64,000 bases of DNA from Candidatus Bacteroides merdigallinarum (GTDB lineage: Bacteria > Bacteroidota > Bacteroidia > Bacteroidales > Bacteroidaceae). The stretch spans positions 1 to 64,000 of the forward strand of contig DXBX01000026.1 of NCBI GenBank assembly GCA_019116285.1. Direction: 5' to 3'. Of this stretch, positions 16,761 through 25,662 are shown piece after piece (within the stretch, counting starts at the first letter, position 1; every line of letters begins with the position of its first letter). Position numbers and translations under genes: made by a program. Under the pieces are notes generated by a model. That model did not search any database and was not told where the DNA came from. It saw only the letters and a list, made by a program, of their open reading frames with translations.

Positions 16761-18896
16761 TCACATATCCGAAGTAACCCTATCCCTCCCGCGGAGTCCC
16801 GCCATCGGCACCCACAATGCTCCCTCCTTGTCTAAGGCATGGCAAGGAATCCCCCGCTGGAGGCATTCTTCCTCCAGCCGACGGCTATAGAAGCCCGTGA
16901 AGGAGGCGTCAAACACCACGAAGCGCACGGCAAAGAGACGGTCCAAATCGGCCAAGGTGCCTTTGTAGCCCCGGCAGACATAGAGGTAATCCACCGGCAG
17001 GGGGACGGAGGCGGACTTATTCGCCCAGCGGTCATCGTGCAGGATGCAGATGCGCAGGCCTCCATACTGCAATAAACCGTTGTCCACGGCAAGGTTGGCA
17101 TCGGCATAGCCATCGGCCACAGGCAGGGGAGGCGTCAGCCGCAAGTGTCGCCAGTGGGTCTCCAGCGAGCGGGCGATGCGCCGCACGTCGGGCAGGGTGT
17201 CCGTGCCCACCAGCCAGGAGCGGGAACCCGCCGTCAGGCAATGCACGGCAGGGGCACGGTTGACATGGTAGAAGGCAATGCCCGGCTCCGGACGGGAGGC
17301 GAGCAGGGAGACTGCCTGCCACGACACCAAGGCCAGGAGGGAGATGAGCATCCACTTCACCCGGCGGGGCGTGAACCAGCAGAGGCAGGCATACAGGCAT
17401 CCTAAGAAAAGATAAAACAAAACCACCTCCACGCCGTCCACCCAAATGTTGTCGAAGGAAGCGTAGGGCAACCGCGTGATGCCCCGCAAACCCTCATTCT
17501 GCAAGAATACCAGGCGATCCAACATCCCCGCAAAAGCAGCCTGGAGAGCGGGAAACGGCGTGAGCAAGAGCAGCAACACCGCCGCATAGAGTATCAGCGA
17601 AGCCAGCGGCACCACCCACAGATTGCTGAGCAGGAAGTGGGTGGAGAAGCGGCCGAAATATAGCAACACCAAGGGCGCCGTGCCCACCTGCGCCGCGACG
17701 GACACCGTTATCAATCCCCAGGCATAGCGCAACAGTCGGTTGCGGGGCGTCCAAAGCCGATACAGCGGAGGTTGCAAAAGCAAGATGGCGGCCAGCGAAA
17801 GGAAGGACAGCTGGAAGCTGACCTCGAACAGCCACAAGGGCCGCGCGAGCAACATCAGGAAGGCGGCGGCCAGCAGGGAGTTCATCGTCAGCAGCCGCTC
17901 GGATTGCAGGGAGGCCAACGCCAGGAAGGAGCACATCGTGACCGAACGCACCACCGGCGAGGCCAGGCCGGTGAAGAAGGCAAACGCCCACAAGGCAAGC
18001 ACAATGCCGAACATCAGCGGCACCTGCAGCCAACGCCACTGCCTCCACAAGGGACGGAGAAGGAATACGAAAAGAACATACAGAAAGCCGATGTGCAACC
18101 CCGACAATGACAGCACGTGCATCGCGCCGGAGACGGAGTAGGTCTCCAGCACATCTTCACTGAGGTCGTCTTGTTCGCCCACGGTCAAGGCGGACAGCAC
18201 GCTCAGCTCGTCTCCCCGGAAGCCCAGGCGCCGGTAGAGGGCAATGACCTTGGTGCGGTAATCCAACGCAGCCTGACGGAAGGTGCGCGTAGAGTCATGC
18301 CCCACCACCTGCCAGCGGCCCGCAGGCACGTAGGTCGTGCCGCTTCCGCCACGCCGGCAGAGGAAGCGCTCGTAGTCGAACTCGTCGGGATTGCCCGGGT
18401 TGCGCGGGGGAGAAAGGCGGGCAGAGAGCAGCAATTCGTCGCCCCGGCGCAAACGGGCGGAGGCGGAGTCCTTGGGAAAATACAGGAGAAACAAGGGCGG
18501 ACGCGCCTCGACACGGAAGGTATCGCCCACAAAAACACCCGACACACGCGCGGGGCAAAGGCGGCTGCGCTCCTTGTCCACGGGCGGCTCTACAATTCGC
18601 ACCCGATAGGTGGCCTCCGCAGAAGGGAAGTCGCAAGCCACGGAAGAGCGTTGCACGGCTGCCTGCTGGAAGCCGAAGAAAGCCAGCAGCAGCACCGCGA
18701 CAATCCCATAAAGCCTTGTCCGCATACGCCGGTGGCATCCGTACAGCAGCCCCACGCCACCCGCCGAGAGGCACCAGAAGCATCCCCACGGCAAGGGGTG
18801 AGGGAAGGCATCCCCTCCCACAATCCCTGCCAGCAATGGCAGCAGCAACCTCAGGAAAGGCTGCCGCCGCAGGGCTTCCGACACCTCCGTCCACAC
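16761..18896 (-). CDS. comEC: ComEC/Rec2 family competence protein
   Basis: DUF4131-like N-terminus, LSALTVGEQDDLSEDVLETYSVSGAMHVLSLSGLHIGFLYVLFVFLLRP. Confidence 0.9.
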   Translation of the reverse strand: MWTEVSEALRRQPFLRLLLPLLAGIVGGDAFPHPLPWGCFWCLSAGGVGLLYGCHRRMRTRLYGIVAVLLLAFFGFQQAAVQRSSVACDFPSAEATYRVRIVEPPVDKERSRLCPARVSGVFVGDTFRVEARPPLFLLYFPKDSASARLRRGDELLLSARLSPPRNPGNPDEFDYERFLCRRGGSGTTYVPAGRWQVVGHDSTRTFRQAALDYRTKVIALYRRLGFRGDELSVLSALTVGEQDDLSEDVLETYSVSGAMHVLSLSGLHIGFLYVLFVFLLRPLWRQWRWLQVPLMFGIVLALWAFAFFTGLASPVVRSVTMCSFLALASLQSERLLTMNSLLAAAFLMLLARPLWLFEVSFQLSFLSLAAILLLQPPLYRLWTPRNRLLRYAWGLITVSVAAQVGTAPLVLLYFGRFSTHFLLSNLWVVPLASLILYAAVLLLLLTPFPALQAAFAGMLDRLVFLQNEGLRGITRLPYASFDNIWVDGVEVVLFYLFLGCLYACLCWFTPRRVKWMLISLLALVSWQAVSLLASRPEPGIAFYHVNRAPAVHCLTAGSRSWLVGTDTLPDVRRIARSLETHWRHLRLTPPLPVADGYADANLAVDNGLLQYGGLRICILHDDRWANKSASVPLPVDYLYVCRGYKGTLADLDRLFAVRFVVFDASFTGFYSRRLEEECLQRGIPCHALDKEGALWVPMAGLRGRDRVTSDM

Positions 18897-18898
18897 GG

Positions 18899-19555
18899 TC
18901 AGAGATTCTTCAGCGCCCAGATGGCCTTCATGGGGTCAGTGGCCGAGAATACCGCGTTGCCCACCACCAGGATGTCCGCCCCGGCTTCCACCAGCCGGGC
19001 GCCTGTCTCCAGATTGACCCCGCCGTCCACCTCGATGAGGGCCTCCGAGCCCGTCTGGGTCAGCAAGTCGCGCAGCTCGCGCACCTTGTCCACGGTGTGG
19101 TCGATGAACTTCTGTCCGCCGAAGCCGGGGTTGACGCCCATCACCAGCACCATATACAGGTCGCCCACGATATCCTTCAGCAGGGATACGGGCGTGGCCG
19201 GATTGATGGTGACGGCCGGCTGCATGCCGGCATCGCGGATCTGCTGCACCACGCGGTGCAGGTGCGGACAGGCCTCATAGTGCACGTTCATCACGTGCGT
19301 GCCCAAGGCCTTCACCTCGGGGATGAACTTCTCGGGCTGGACAATCATCAGGTGGACGTCCAGCGGCTTATGGGTCAGGCGGGCTACATGCTTCAATACG
19401 GGGAAGCCAAAGGAGATGTTAGGCACAAAGACCCCGTCCATGATGTCCAGGTGTATCCAGTCGGCCTCACTACGGTTGAGCATATCCATCTCGCCGGCCA
19501 GGTCACTGAAGTTGGCGGAGAGGATGGAAGGAGAGATGATGGGCTTCATAAACAT
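18899..19555 (-). CDS. rpe: Ribulose-phosphate 3-epimerase
   Basis: ISPSILSANFSDLAGEMDML, WIHLDIMDGVFVPNISFG, VMGVNPGFGGQKFI. Confidence 0.95.
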   Translation of the reverse strand: MFMKPIISPSILSANFSDLAGEMDMLNRSEADWIHLDIMDGVFVPNISFGFPVLKHVARLTHKPLDVHLMIVQPEKFIPEVKALGTHVMNVHYEACPHLHRVVQQIRDAGMQPAVTINPATPVSLLKDIVGDLYMVLVMGVNPGFGGQKFIDHTVDKVRELRDLLTQTGSEALIEVDGGVNLETGARLVEAGADILVVGNAVFSATDPMKAIWALKNL

Positions 19556-19588
19556 TGAAAATTGAAAGTTGAAAATTAAAAGAAAGGG

Positions 19589-20557
19589 TTACTCCACCCG
19601 CGCCGGCTCCGCCAGGCGGAAGCCGCGCAAGAGTTCGTCCACATGCAGCCGCTTCTTGCCGGGCAGTTGCAGCGAGCGGAGGCCCACCAACCCGTCGGCG
19701 GCAGCCACGCGGAGGTAGGTCTTGCCGTCGGTCAGCACCGTGCCCACGGGCAGGCCATGCGCACCGGGCAGTTTCTCCGCCTCGAACACCTTCAGTACGA
19801 CGGGTGCCTGGCCGGGCTGGTGAAGCTCTGTCCAGGCAGCGGGATAGGGTGCGAGGCCGCGGATGAAGTCATACACCTGCTTGACGGGGCGGCTCCAGTC
19901 GATGCGGCAGGTATCCTTGAATATCTTCGGGGCGGGGCGCAGGGGTTCGGCCGCTGTCATCTGCTCCTGGGGGATGGAAGTGACGCTGCCGTCCAGGATG
20001 GCATCTACCGTCTCCGTCACCACACGGCCGCCGAGCAGCATCAGGCGGTCGTGCACGGTGCCCGCATCGTCCGTATCGGCAATGGGCACGCGCTCCTGGC
20101 GGATGACCTCGCCGGTGTCAATCTCATGCTTGAGGAAGAAGGTGGTGACCCCCGTCTCCGTATCTCCGTTGATGACAGCCCAGTTGATGGGTGCGGCGCC
20201 GCGGTATTGCGGCAGGAGGGAGGCGTGCAGGTTGAACGTGCCCAGGCGCGGCATGGCCCACACCACCTCGGGCAGCATCCGGAAGGCAACGACTATCTGC
20301 AAGTCGGCCTGCCACGCACGGAGTTGCTCGAGGAAGGTTTCATCCTTCAGCTTCTCCGGCTGCAAGATGGGCAGATTGTGAGCCAGCGCATATTGCTTGA
20401 CGGGCGATTGCTGCAGCTTGTGTCCGCGTCCGGCAGGCTTATCGGGCATGGTGATGACGCCCACCACGTTGTAGCCGCCTTCCACCAGGCAGCGCAGGGC
20501 CTCCACCGCAAAGTCGGGGGTGCCCATATATACGATTCGTAGGTCTTGTTTGTTCAT
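19589..20557 (-). CDS. fmt: Methionyl-tRNA formyltransferase
   Basis: RIVYMGTPDFAV, FNLHASLLPQYRGAAPINWAVINGDTETGVTTF; start at ATG 20557. Confidence 0.95.
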   Translation of the reverse strand: MNKQDLRIVYMGTPDFAVEALRCLVEGGYNVVGVITMPDKPAGRGHKLQQSPVKQYALAHNLPILQPEKLKDETFLEQLRAWQADLQIVVAFRMLPEVVWAMPRLGTFNLHASLLPQYRGAAPINWAVINGDTETGVTTFFLKHEIDTGEVIRQERVPIADTDDAGTVHDRLMLLGGRVVTETVDAILDGSVTSIPQEQMTAAEPLRPAPKIFKDTCRIDWSRPVKQVYDFIRGLAPYPAAWTELHQPGQAPVVLKVFEAEKLPGAHGLPVGTVLTDGKTYLRVAAADGLVGLRSLQLPGKKRLHVDELLRGFRLAEPARVE

Positions 20558-20585
20558 TGTGTAGTATGAGTTAAATGATAATCGA

Positions 20586-20593
20586 CAAAAATA
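20586..20593 (-). promoter_or_regulatory. -7 element TATTTTTG for fmt
   Basis: TAnnTTTG on the minus strand ~30 nt upstream of the start. Confidence 0.45.
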
Positions 20594-20629
20594 CGGCATT
20601 ATTTTCACAATTCATAGCCTGCCCCTGCT

Positions 20630-21103
20630 TTATTCGTGGTGATACGGGCTTCCGTGCAGAATGCTCATCGCCCGGTAGAGTTGCTCCACGAAGATGAGGC
20701 GCACCATCTGGTGGGAGAACGTCATGCGCGAGAGGGAGATTTTCTCCTGCGCCGCGTCGTACACCCGCCGGGAGAAGCCGTAGGGGCCGCCCACCACGAA
20801 GACCAGCCGGCGGCTGACCGTGTTCATCTTCCGCCGCATGTACTCCGCAAATTCCACCGAGCGCATCTCCCGCCCGCCTTCGTCCAGAAGCACCACCACG
20901 TCGCCCGGCTGGAGTGCCTTCAGGATGAGGTCGGCCTCCTTCTCCTTCTGTACGTCGGTGGAGAGACTCTTGGTGTTCTTCAGTTCGGGGATGACCTCCA
21001 CGTCGAACGTCAGGTAGCGGCGCGTGCGCTGGATGTAGTCGTCGATGGCGGCGATGAAATGGGGCTCGACCGTGCGGCCCACTACAAGTAGGGTTGTCTT
21101 CAT
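20630..21103 (-). CDS. rlmH: 23S rRNA (pseudouridine1915-N3)-methyltransferase RlmH
   Basis: MKTTLLVVGRT...LLDEGGREMRSVEFAEYM...FVVGGPYGFS...LSRMTFSHQMVRLIFVEQLYRAMSILHGSPYHHE; start at 21103. Confidence 0.95.
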   Translation of the reverse strand: MKTTLLVVGRTVEPHFIAAIDDYIQRTRRYLTFDVEVIPELKNTKSLSTDVQKEKEADLILKALQPGDVVVLLDEGGREMRSVEFAEYMRRKMNTVSRRLVFVVGGPYGFSRRVYDAAQEKISLSRMTFSHQMVRLIFVEQLYRAMSILHGSPYHHE

Positions 21104-21163
21104 ACGGTGTCGGAGAATATTTTTGCAAATATACGACAAAGAAATGAAATAATCCACGTCCTT

Positions 21164-21346
21164 GCCCGGAGATTCCCGGGGATACATTGGCGGGTATCCC
21201 TGCTCGTGCTCGCGGGAGCCCCCGCTTGTGTTCGCGGGTATCCCCGCTCGTGTCCGTGTAAGCCTTGTCTTTCTCTCGCAAAGGCCCCGTCTTTCTCTCG
21301 CAAAGGTCATGCCTTTCTCTCGCGGAGGCTTGCACTTTGTCCGCAG
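21164..21346. repeat. Array B: eight tandem 22-bp units in the divergent rlmH / DUF4783 intergenic region
   Basis: Aligned positions 21168, 21190, 21212, 21234, 21256, 21278, 21300, 21322; two subtypes, ttcGCGGGtatCCCCGCtcgtg and tcgcAAAGGtcatgCCTTTctc. Confidence 0.92.
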
Positions 21347-21392
21347 ATACACATTTTCTTGCCTTATTTTCTTGTTATTTATAAGAAATGTG

Positions 21393-21400
21393 TACCTTTG
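21393..21400 (+). promoter_or_regulatory. -7 element TACCTTTG upstream of the DUF4783/nadC genes
   Basis: TAnnTTTG match. Confidence 0.5.
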
Positions 21401-21422
21401 TCCATTATTAATGCTTAGGAAC

Positions 21423-21815
21423 ATGAGAAAGCGGATTGTTTTAGTATTGACCAGTCTCTTCGTATGGTTGACCTTCGCTTTCGCGCAAGACGTGCCTGTG
21501 GGGGTGATTGTGGCTCTCAAGAAGGGGAGTCCTCAGGACCTGAACAGATACTTGGGCGAGAAAGTGGATCTGACCATCCAGGACAAGACCGTCAGCGCGG
21601 ACAAGGCGCAGGCGGAAGGAACGCTGACGTCTTTCTTCTCCGGCAATCCGGTGAAGGGCTTCGACGTGAACCATCAGGGCAAGCGGGGCGAATCGAGCTT
21701 CATTGTGGGTACGCTGAGGACCGGCAACGGCCTCTTCCGCGTGAACTGCTTTTTCCGGCGCATACAAAACAAGTATTTCATACATCAAATAAGGATAGAT
21801 AAGACAGAACAATGA
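21423..21815 (+). CDS. DUF4783-like secreted protein
   Basis: 130 aa, signal peptide, FAQDVPVGVIVALKKGSPQDLNRYLGEKVDLTI; 4-nt overlap with nadC. Confidence 0.75.
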   Translation: MRKRIVLVLTSLFVWLTFAFAQDVPVGVIVALKKGSPQDLNRYLGEKVDLTIQDKTVSADKAQAEGTLTSFFSGNPVKGFDVNHQGKRGESSFIVGTLRTGNGLFRVNCFFRRIQNKYFIHQIRIDKTEQ

Positions 21816-22660
21816 CTAAGGAACAAGAATTGATAGACAGGCTGATAGACCTGGCTTTCGCAGAAGACATAGGGGATGGCGACCACACCACGTTGTCCTG
21901 CATCCCCGCCACGGAGATGGGTAAGTCCAAGCTCTTGATTAAGGAGCCGGGCATCCTGGCCGGTATCGAGGTGGCCAAGGAAGTTTTCCGCCGCTTCGAC
22001 CCCACGCTGAAGGTGGAGGTGTTCATGCCCGACGGTTCGGAAGTGAAGCCGGGCGACGTGCCCATGGTGGTGGAGGGCAAGGTGCAATCCCTGCTTCAGA
22101 CGGAGCGCCTGATGCTGAACATCATGCAGCGCATGAGCGGCATCGCCACCATGACACACCGCTATGCCGAGCAACTGAAAGGCACCCATACCCGCGTATT
22201 GGACACCCGCAAGACGACTCCCGGCATGCGCATCCTGGAGAAGATGGCCGTGAAGATAGGCGGAGGCGTCAACCACCGCATCGGCCTGTTCGACATGATT
22301 CTGCTGAAGGACAATCATGTGGACTTTGCCGGAGGCATCGACAAGGCCATCCTGCGTGCCAAGGAGTATTGCAAGGAGAAAGGCAAGGACCTGAAGATAG
22401 AAATCGAGGTGCGCAATCTCGACGAGTTGCAGCAAGTGCTGAACGTGGGCGGTGTGGATCGCATCATGTTTGACAACTTCACGCCGGAGCTGACCCGCAA
22501 GGCTGTCGAGATGGTGGGTGGCCGCTATGAGACCGAATCGTCGGGCGGCATCACGTTCGACACCCTGCGCGACTATGCCGAGTGCGGCGTGGACTTCATC
22601 TCGGTGGGTGCCTTGACGCACTCCGTCAAAGGGCTGGATATGAGCTTCAAGGCCTGCTGA
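21812..22660 (+). CDS. nadC: Nicotinate-nucleotide pyrophosphorylase (carboxylating)
   Basis: DIGDGDHTTLSCIP, RVLDTRKTTPGMRILEKMAVKIGGGVNHRIGLFDMILLKDNH. Confidence 0.95.
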   Translation: MTKEQELIDRLIDLAFAEDIGDGDHTTLSCIPATEMGKSKLLIKEPGILAGIEVAKEVFRRFDPTLKVEVFMPDGSEVKPGDVPMVVEGKVQSLLQTERLMLNIMQRMSGIATMTHRYAEQLKGTHTRVLDTRKTTPGMRILEKMAVKIGGGVNHRIGLFDMILLKDNHVDFAGGIDKAILRAKEYCKEKGKDLKIEIEVRNLDELQQVLNVGGVDRIMFDNFTPELTRKAVEMVGGRYETESSGGITFDTLRDYAECGVDFISVGALTHSVKGLDMSFKAC

Positions 22661-22689
22661 TGGCTGCCTGACCTCCGTAGATTTAGATA

Positions 22690-22758
22690 GGCGCGGATTA
22701 CGCGGATTGCACGGATTCATAAGATTATTCTATCTGTGTGATCCGCGTAATCCGCGCC
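22690..22758. repeat. Long inverted repeat (18-bp perfect arms GGCGCGGATTACGCGGAT / ATCCGCGTAATCCGCGCC)
   Basis: Direct reading of both arms; imperfect pairing continues inward (CACGGAT/ATCTGTG). Confidence 0.85.
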
Positions 22759-22824
22759 AAAGTCTAAGGAGTTTAACTTGTTTTTACACTTTTCTTTGCA
22801 GCATTCTCTCAAGGGCTGCGTCTA

Positions 22825-23421
22825 ATGGATAAACGGCGCGATGAGGCGTTCGAAAAGAATATTTTGGTATTGGACAGTGAAATAGAGTTGGTTGAAGGAT
22901 GCCGGGCAGGGAAGGATTCCGCCCGAAAGGCTCTGTATACCCTCTATGCAAGGAAAATGCTGGCCGTGTGCTACCGTTATGTGGGCGATATGGATGCCGC
23001 GCATGACGTGTTGCACGACGGGTTCATCAAAATCTTCACGCACTTCACTTTCCGGGGCGAATGTCCGTTGGAGGTTTGGGTTCACCGGGTGATGGTGACG
23101 CAGGCCATCGACTACCTCCGGCGCGAGCAACGCTTCAGCTATTTGTCGGTGGAGGAGGGGCAGATGCCGGATATCCCGGATGAGGCTACCTTGGCCGAGG
23201 CCGGCGGTCGTCTTTCGGAAGAAGTATTGATGAAGTTCGTGGCTGAGCTGCCCGACGGATGCAGGACCGTCTTCAACCTCTATGTGTTCGAGGAAAAATC
23301 GCATAAAGAGATTGCCGGCCTGCTTCACATCAAAGAACATTCTTCTACCTCGCAAATGTCTCGCGCAAAAAGTATATTGGCAAAACGAATCAAAGAATAT
23401 CTGGCCCATGAGAGAAAATAA
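22825..23421 (+). CDS. RNA polymerase sigma-70 family (ECF) factor
   Basis: GDMDAAHDVLHDGFIKIFTHF (region 2), YVFEEKSHKEIAGLLHIKEHSSTSQMSRAKSIL (region 4). Confidence 0.9.
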   Translation: MDKRRDEAFEKNILVLDSEIELVEGCRAGKDSARKALYTLYARKMLAVCYRYVGDMDAAHDVLHDGFIKIFTHFTFRGECPLEVWVHRVMVTQAIDYLRREQRFSYLSVEEGQMPDIPDEATLAEAGGRLSEEVLMKFVAELPDGCRTVFNLYVFEEKSHKEIAGLLHIKEHSSTSQMSRAKSILAKRIKEYLAHERK

Positions 23422-24487
23422 TGAATTGACCAATCTGTTCAAGAGCCGTTTGTCGCAGACGGAAATGGAGGTACGCGACGGATTCTGGGAGGCGCTGGAG
23501 CAAGAACTGGACACCTTTGCACCGGCGACACAGAGGAGGCGTGTGCTTTCCCGTCGGATTGTCCGATGGATGGTGGCGGCCTCGGTCTTGCTGGGGGTGG
23601 GGATTACCACTTTCTTGTGGTGGAAGCCCGCGCCTGCCGAGGAGAACGAAACGATGCGGCGTTTAGCATCAGCTTCTTCCGAAGCACTTGGTGGTGGGGA
23701 GGAGGGAGAGGAAGTCTCTTCTTTGCCTGTTCATCGGCAGGCGGAATCCATTGGAAATAGAGGTGTACATCGGCCTGTTTGGAGCAAGACGGTGGCGCAA
23801 GCAGAGGCCCCGGCAGAGGATCCGGTGTCGGTGCATGTTTCCATCACCATTACTCAGCGTCAGTATGGGCATCGTCCGCCTCGTAAGCGGACAGCTTATT
23901 CCCTACATCCGGCCGGAGAAGGTTTTACCGCCGGGGAAGACCGGTCGGTGTGGACGGCTTCTTCGGACGAGCAGGCTTCCATGGAGGATTGCAGTACGCT
24001 TCTGAAGAGTTCCCGCTGGGCGTTGAAGGCCGGTTTGGGCACCTCGTTGCCCAAGGGAGACTATCACGCTCCGTTGACGGTGGGGCTTGGCGTGGAGTAT
24101 CAGTTGAACAAACGGCTTTCACTGGAGGCGGGCGTGCAATATGGCCGCTTGGCTGAGGCAGACGGAGAAAGCCGGCATACGCTGGGCATCCCGCTGCGGC
24201 TGAACATCTTATTGGCCGGAAATTCCAAGGTGGATTTCTATGCTTTGGCCGGGGGAGCGGTGGAGAAATGCGTGGCGGGTGCGCCGGACAATGGTTTCGA
24301 TGCCGAGCCTGTGCAAGGCTCTGTGATGGCAGGATTGGGTGTGCGCTACAAGATGAGCGACCGTCTGGCTTTGTTTGCCGAGCCGACCGTATCCCATCAT
24401 TTTGATACGGATGCTTCCACTCCCTCCCTGCATACGGAGCGACCGACGAACTTGAATCTCTTATGTGGCTTGCGCATGGCCTTCTAA
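23408..24487 (+). CDS. Membrane-anchored outer-membrane beta-barrel-like protein paired with the sigma factor
   Basis: Single N-terminal TM (RWMVAASVLLGVGITTFLWW), C-terminal barrel-like YQLNKRLSLEAGVQYGRL; overlaps the sigma gene end. Confidence 0.65.
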   Translation: MRENNELTNLFKSRLSQTEMEVRDGFWEALEQELDTFAPATQRRRVLSRRIVRWMVAASVLLGVGITTFLWWKPAPAEENETMRRLASASSEALGGGEEGEEVSSLPVHRQAESIGNRGVHRPVWSKTVAQAEAPAEDPVSVHVSITITQRQYGHRPPRKRTAYSLHPAGEGFTAGEDRSVWTASSDEQASMEDCSTLLKSSRWALKAGLGTSLPKGDYHAPLTVGLGVEYQLNKRLSLEAGVQYGRLAEADGESRHTLGIPLRLNILLAGNSKVDFYALAGGAVEKCVAGAPDNGFDAEPVQGSVMAGLGVRYKMSDRLALFAEPTVSHHFDTDASTPSLHTERPTNLNLLCGLRMAF

Positions 24488-24500
24488 ACAGAATTGGACT

Positions 24501-25055
24501 ATGGAAAAGAAAAACTGGATTGAAAAATTATATCGGTGGGGATGTCTGATAGGAATCGTTCTTCTCTTCCTGCCGTTTGCTTCCTGTACGGAAGAGGTAT
24601 TGGATTATGAGCATCCCGATGTGGAGCTTTTTGTGAAGCAGCTGAAAGACGGAAATCTGGCGGCTTCTGCTCCGGACGGCATTGTCGGTATGCCTAAGTT
24701 TACCATGCAGGATATAGGGAAGTTGTTGGAATATGCCGACGACCTGAGCGTCATACCTTCTTTCCCCCTGGCACCGGTATCCTATTCGGCCGGCGGAAAA
24801 TTGCGTTTGGGCGAATGTCTGCTTTGGACGGTGGAGACCATCCGGCTGGGGCATAACGCTTCGATGGGCTGTAAGATGGTGCACGTGGATGCGGACAATT
24901 ATGAAGGCATCTATTTTCTTTCGGATGAAGAAGTGAAGGATGCGGTGGCCCGTTATAGGCATTGGTGGGAGAACCGGAAGTTGCCACGGACGATGTGGAC
25001 CATTGACCCTTGTAGGGATGAACCGCTCTGCGGAAGCGGTTATATGTGGTGGTGA
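24501..25055 (+). CDS. DUF4943-like lipoprotein
   Basis: Lipoprotein leader LFLPFASC; DYEHPDVELFVKQLKDGNL. Confidence 0.55.
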   Translation: MEKKNWIEKLYRWGCLIGIVLLFLPFASCTEEVLDYEHPDVELFVKQLKDGNLAASAPDGIVGMPKFTMQDIGKLLEYADDLSVIPSFPLAPVSYSAGGKLRLGECLLWTVETIRLGHNASMGCKMVHVDADNYEGIYFLSDEEVKDAVARYRHWWENRKLPRTMWTIDPCRDEPLCGSGYMWW

Positions 25056-25070
25056 CAAGTTGCATCGCAT

Positions 25071-25610
25071 ATGAAGTTTCTGGTCTGTTTATTCGGCCTG
25101 CTGGTGGGCTTGATAAGTCTGCTTTATGCCCAGGATTGGACACCGGAAGACTCCTTGCGTCTCCAACGCTTATTGGAAGGAGACGGGGAAATCAAGCTGA
25201 ATCCCCATGCTTTGGAGGAGTTGGAGCGTAATTTCGGCCGGCCGAAGGCTTCGGAAGAAAAGTCTTGGTTGGAGTTCGACGAGACCCTGCCTCATACCCC
25301 TTCGGAGAAGGAAAAGAAGTCCCGCTTAGTCTTGCGCCCTTATACGGGTTATACACCCTATAATTGGGATCCTATCCGCCAGTGCAAGATAGATATTGAC
25401 AAACCTACGTGGCGGCAGAATATTTTGCGTGGAATGGAGCAGATTGCGGCCGAGACGCCCTCTCCTTCAGGACTTAGTTTTATGGCCATCTTCACCAAGG
25501 AGTTCTGGGACCGCAAAGGCAAGAAGAGGCGGGCCGCCACGCTGGAGGCGTTGAAGGCTTACGGAGATTCAATTACGGTGCATTATAAGGAAAAGCCGTC
25601 TGTGGAGTAA
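25071..25610 (+). CDS. DUF4858-like secreted protein
   Basis: Signal peptide; DWTPEDSLRLQRLLEGDGEIKLNPHALEELE. Confidence 0.5.
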   Translation: MKFLVCLFGLLVGLISLLYAQDWTPEDSLRLQRLLEGDGEIKLNPHALEELERNFGRPKASEEKSWLEFDETLPHTPSEKEKKSRLVLRPYTGYTPYNWDPIRQCKIDIDKPTWRQNILRGMEQIAAETPSPSGLSFMAIFTKEFWDRKGKKRRAATLEALKAYGDSITVHYKEKPSVE

Positions 25611-25662
25611 ACCATTGGCATGTCGAAAGTGTTTCATTGAAAATGAATATAAATAATAAGGT

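Noticed and set aside
19556-19588. ttgaaaattgaaagttgaaaatt microsatellite between rpe and fmt, and a similar aaaatgaaaaatgaaaaatt at ~15412
   Set aside because: Short A-rich low-complexity runs with different period; not part of the 22-24/11-bp class.
21104-21520. N-terminal extension of rlmH through array B (ORF track start 21520)
   Set aside because: The array happens to be open in this frame; the conserved RlmH start is MKTTLLVVG at 21103.
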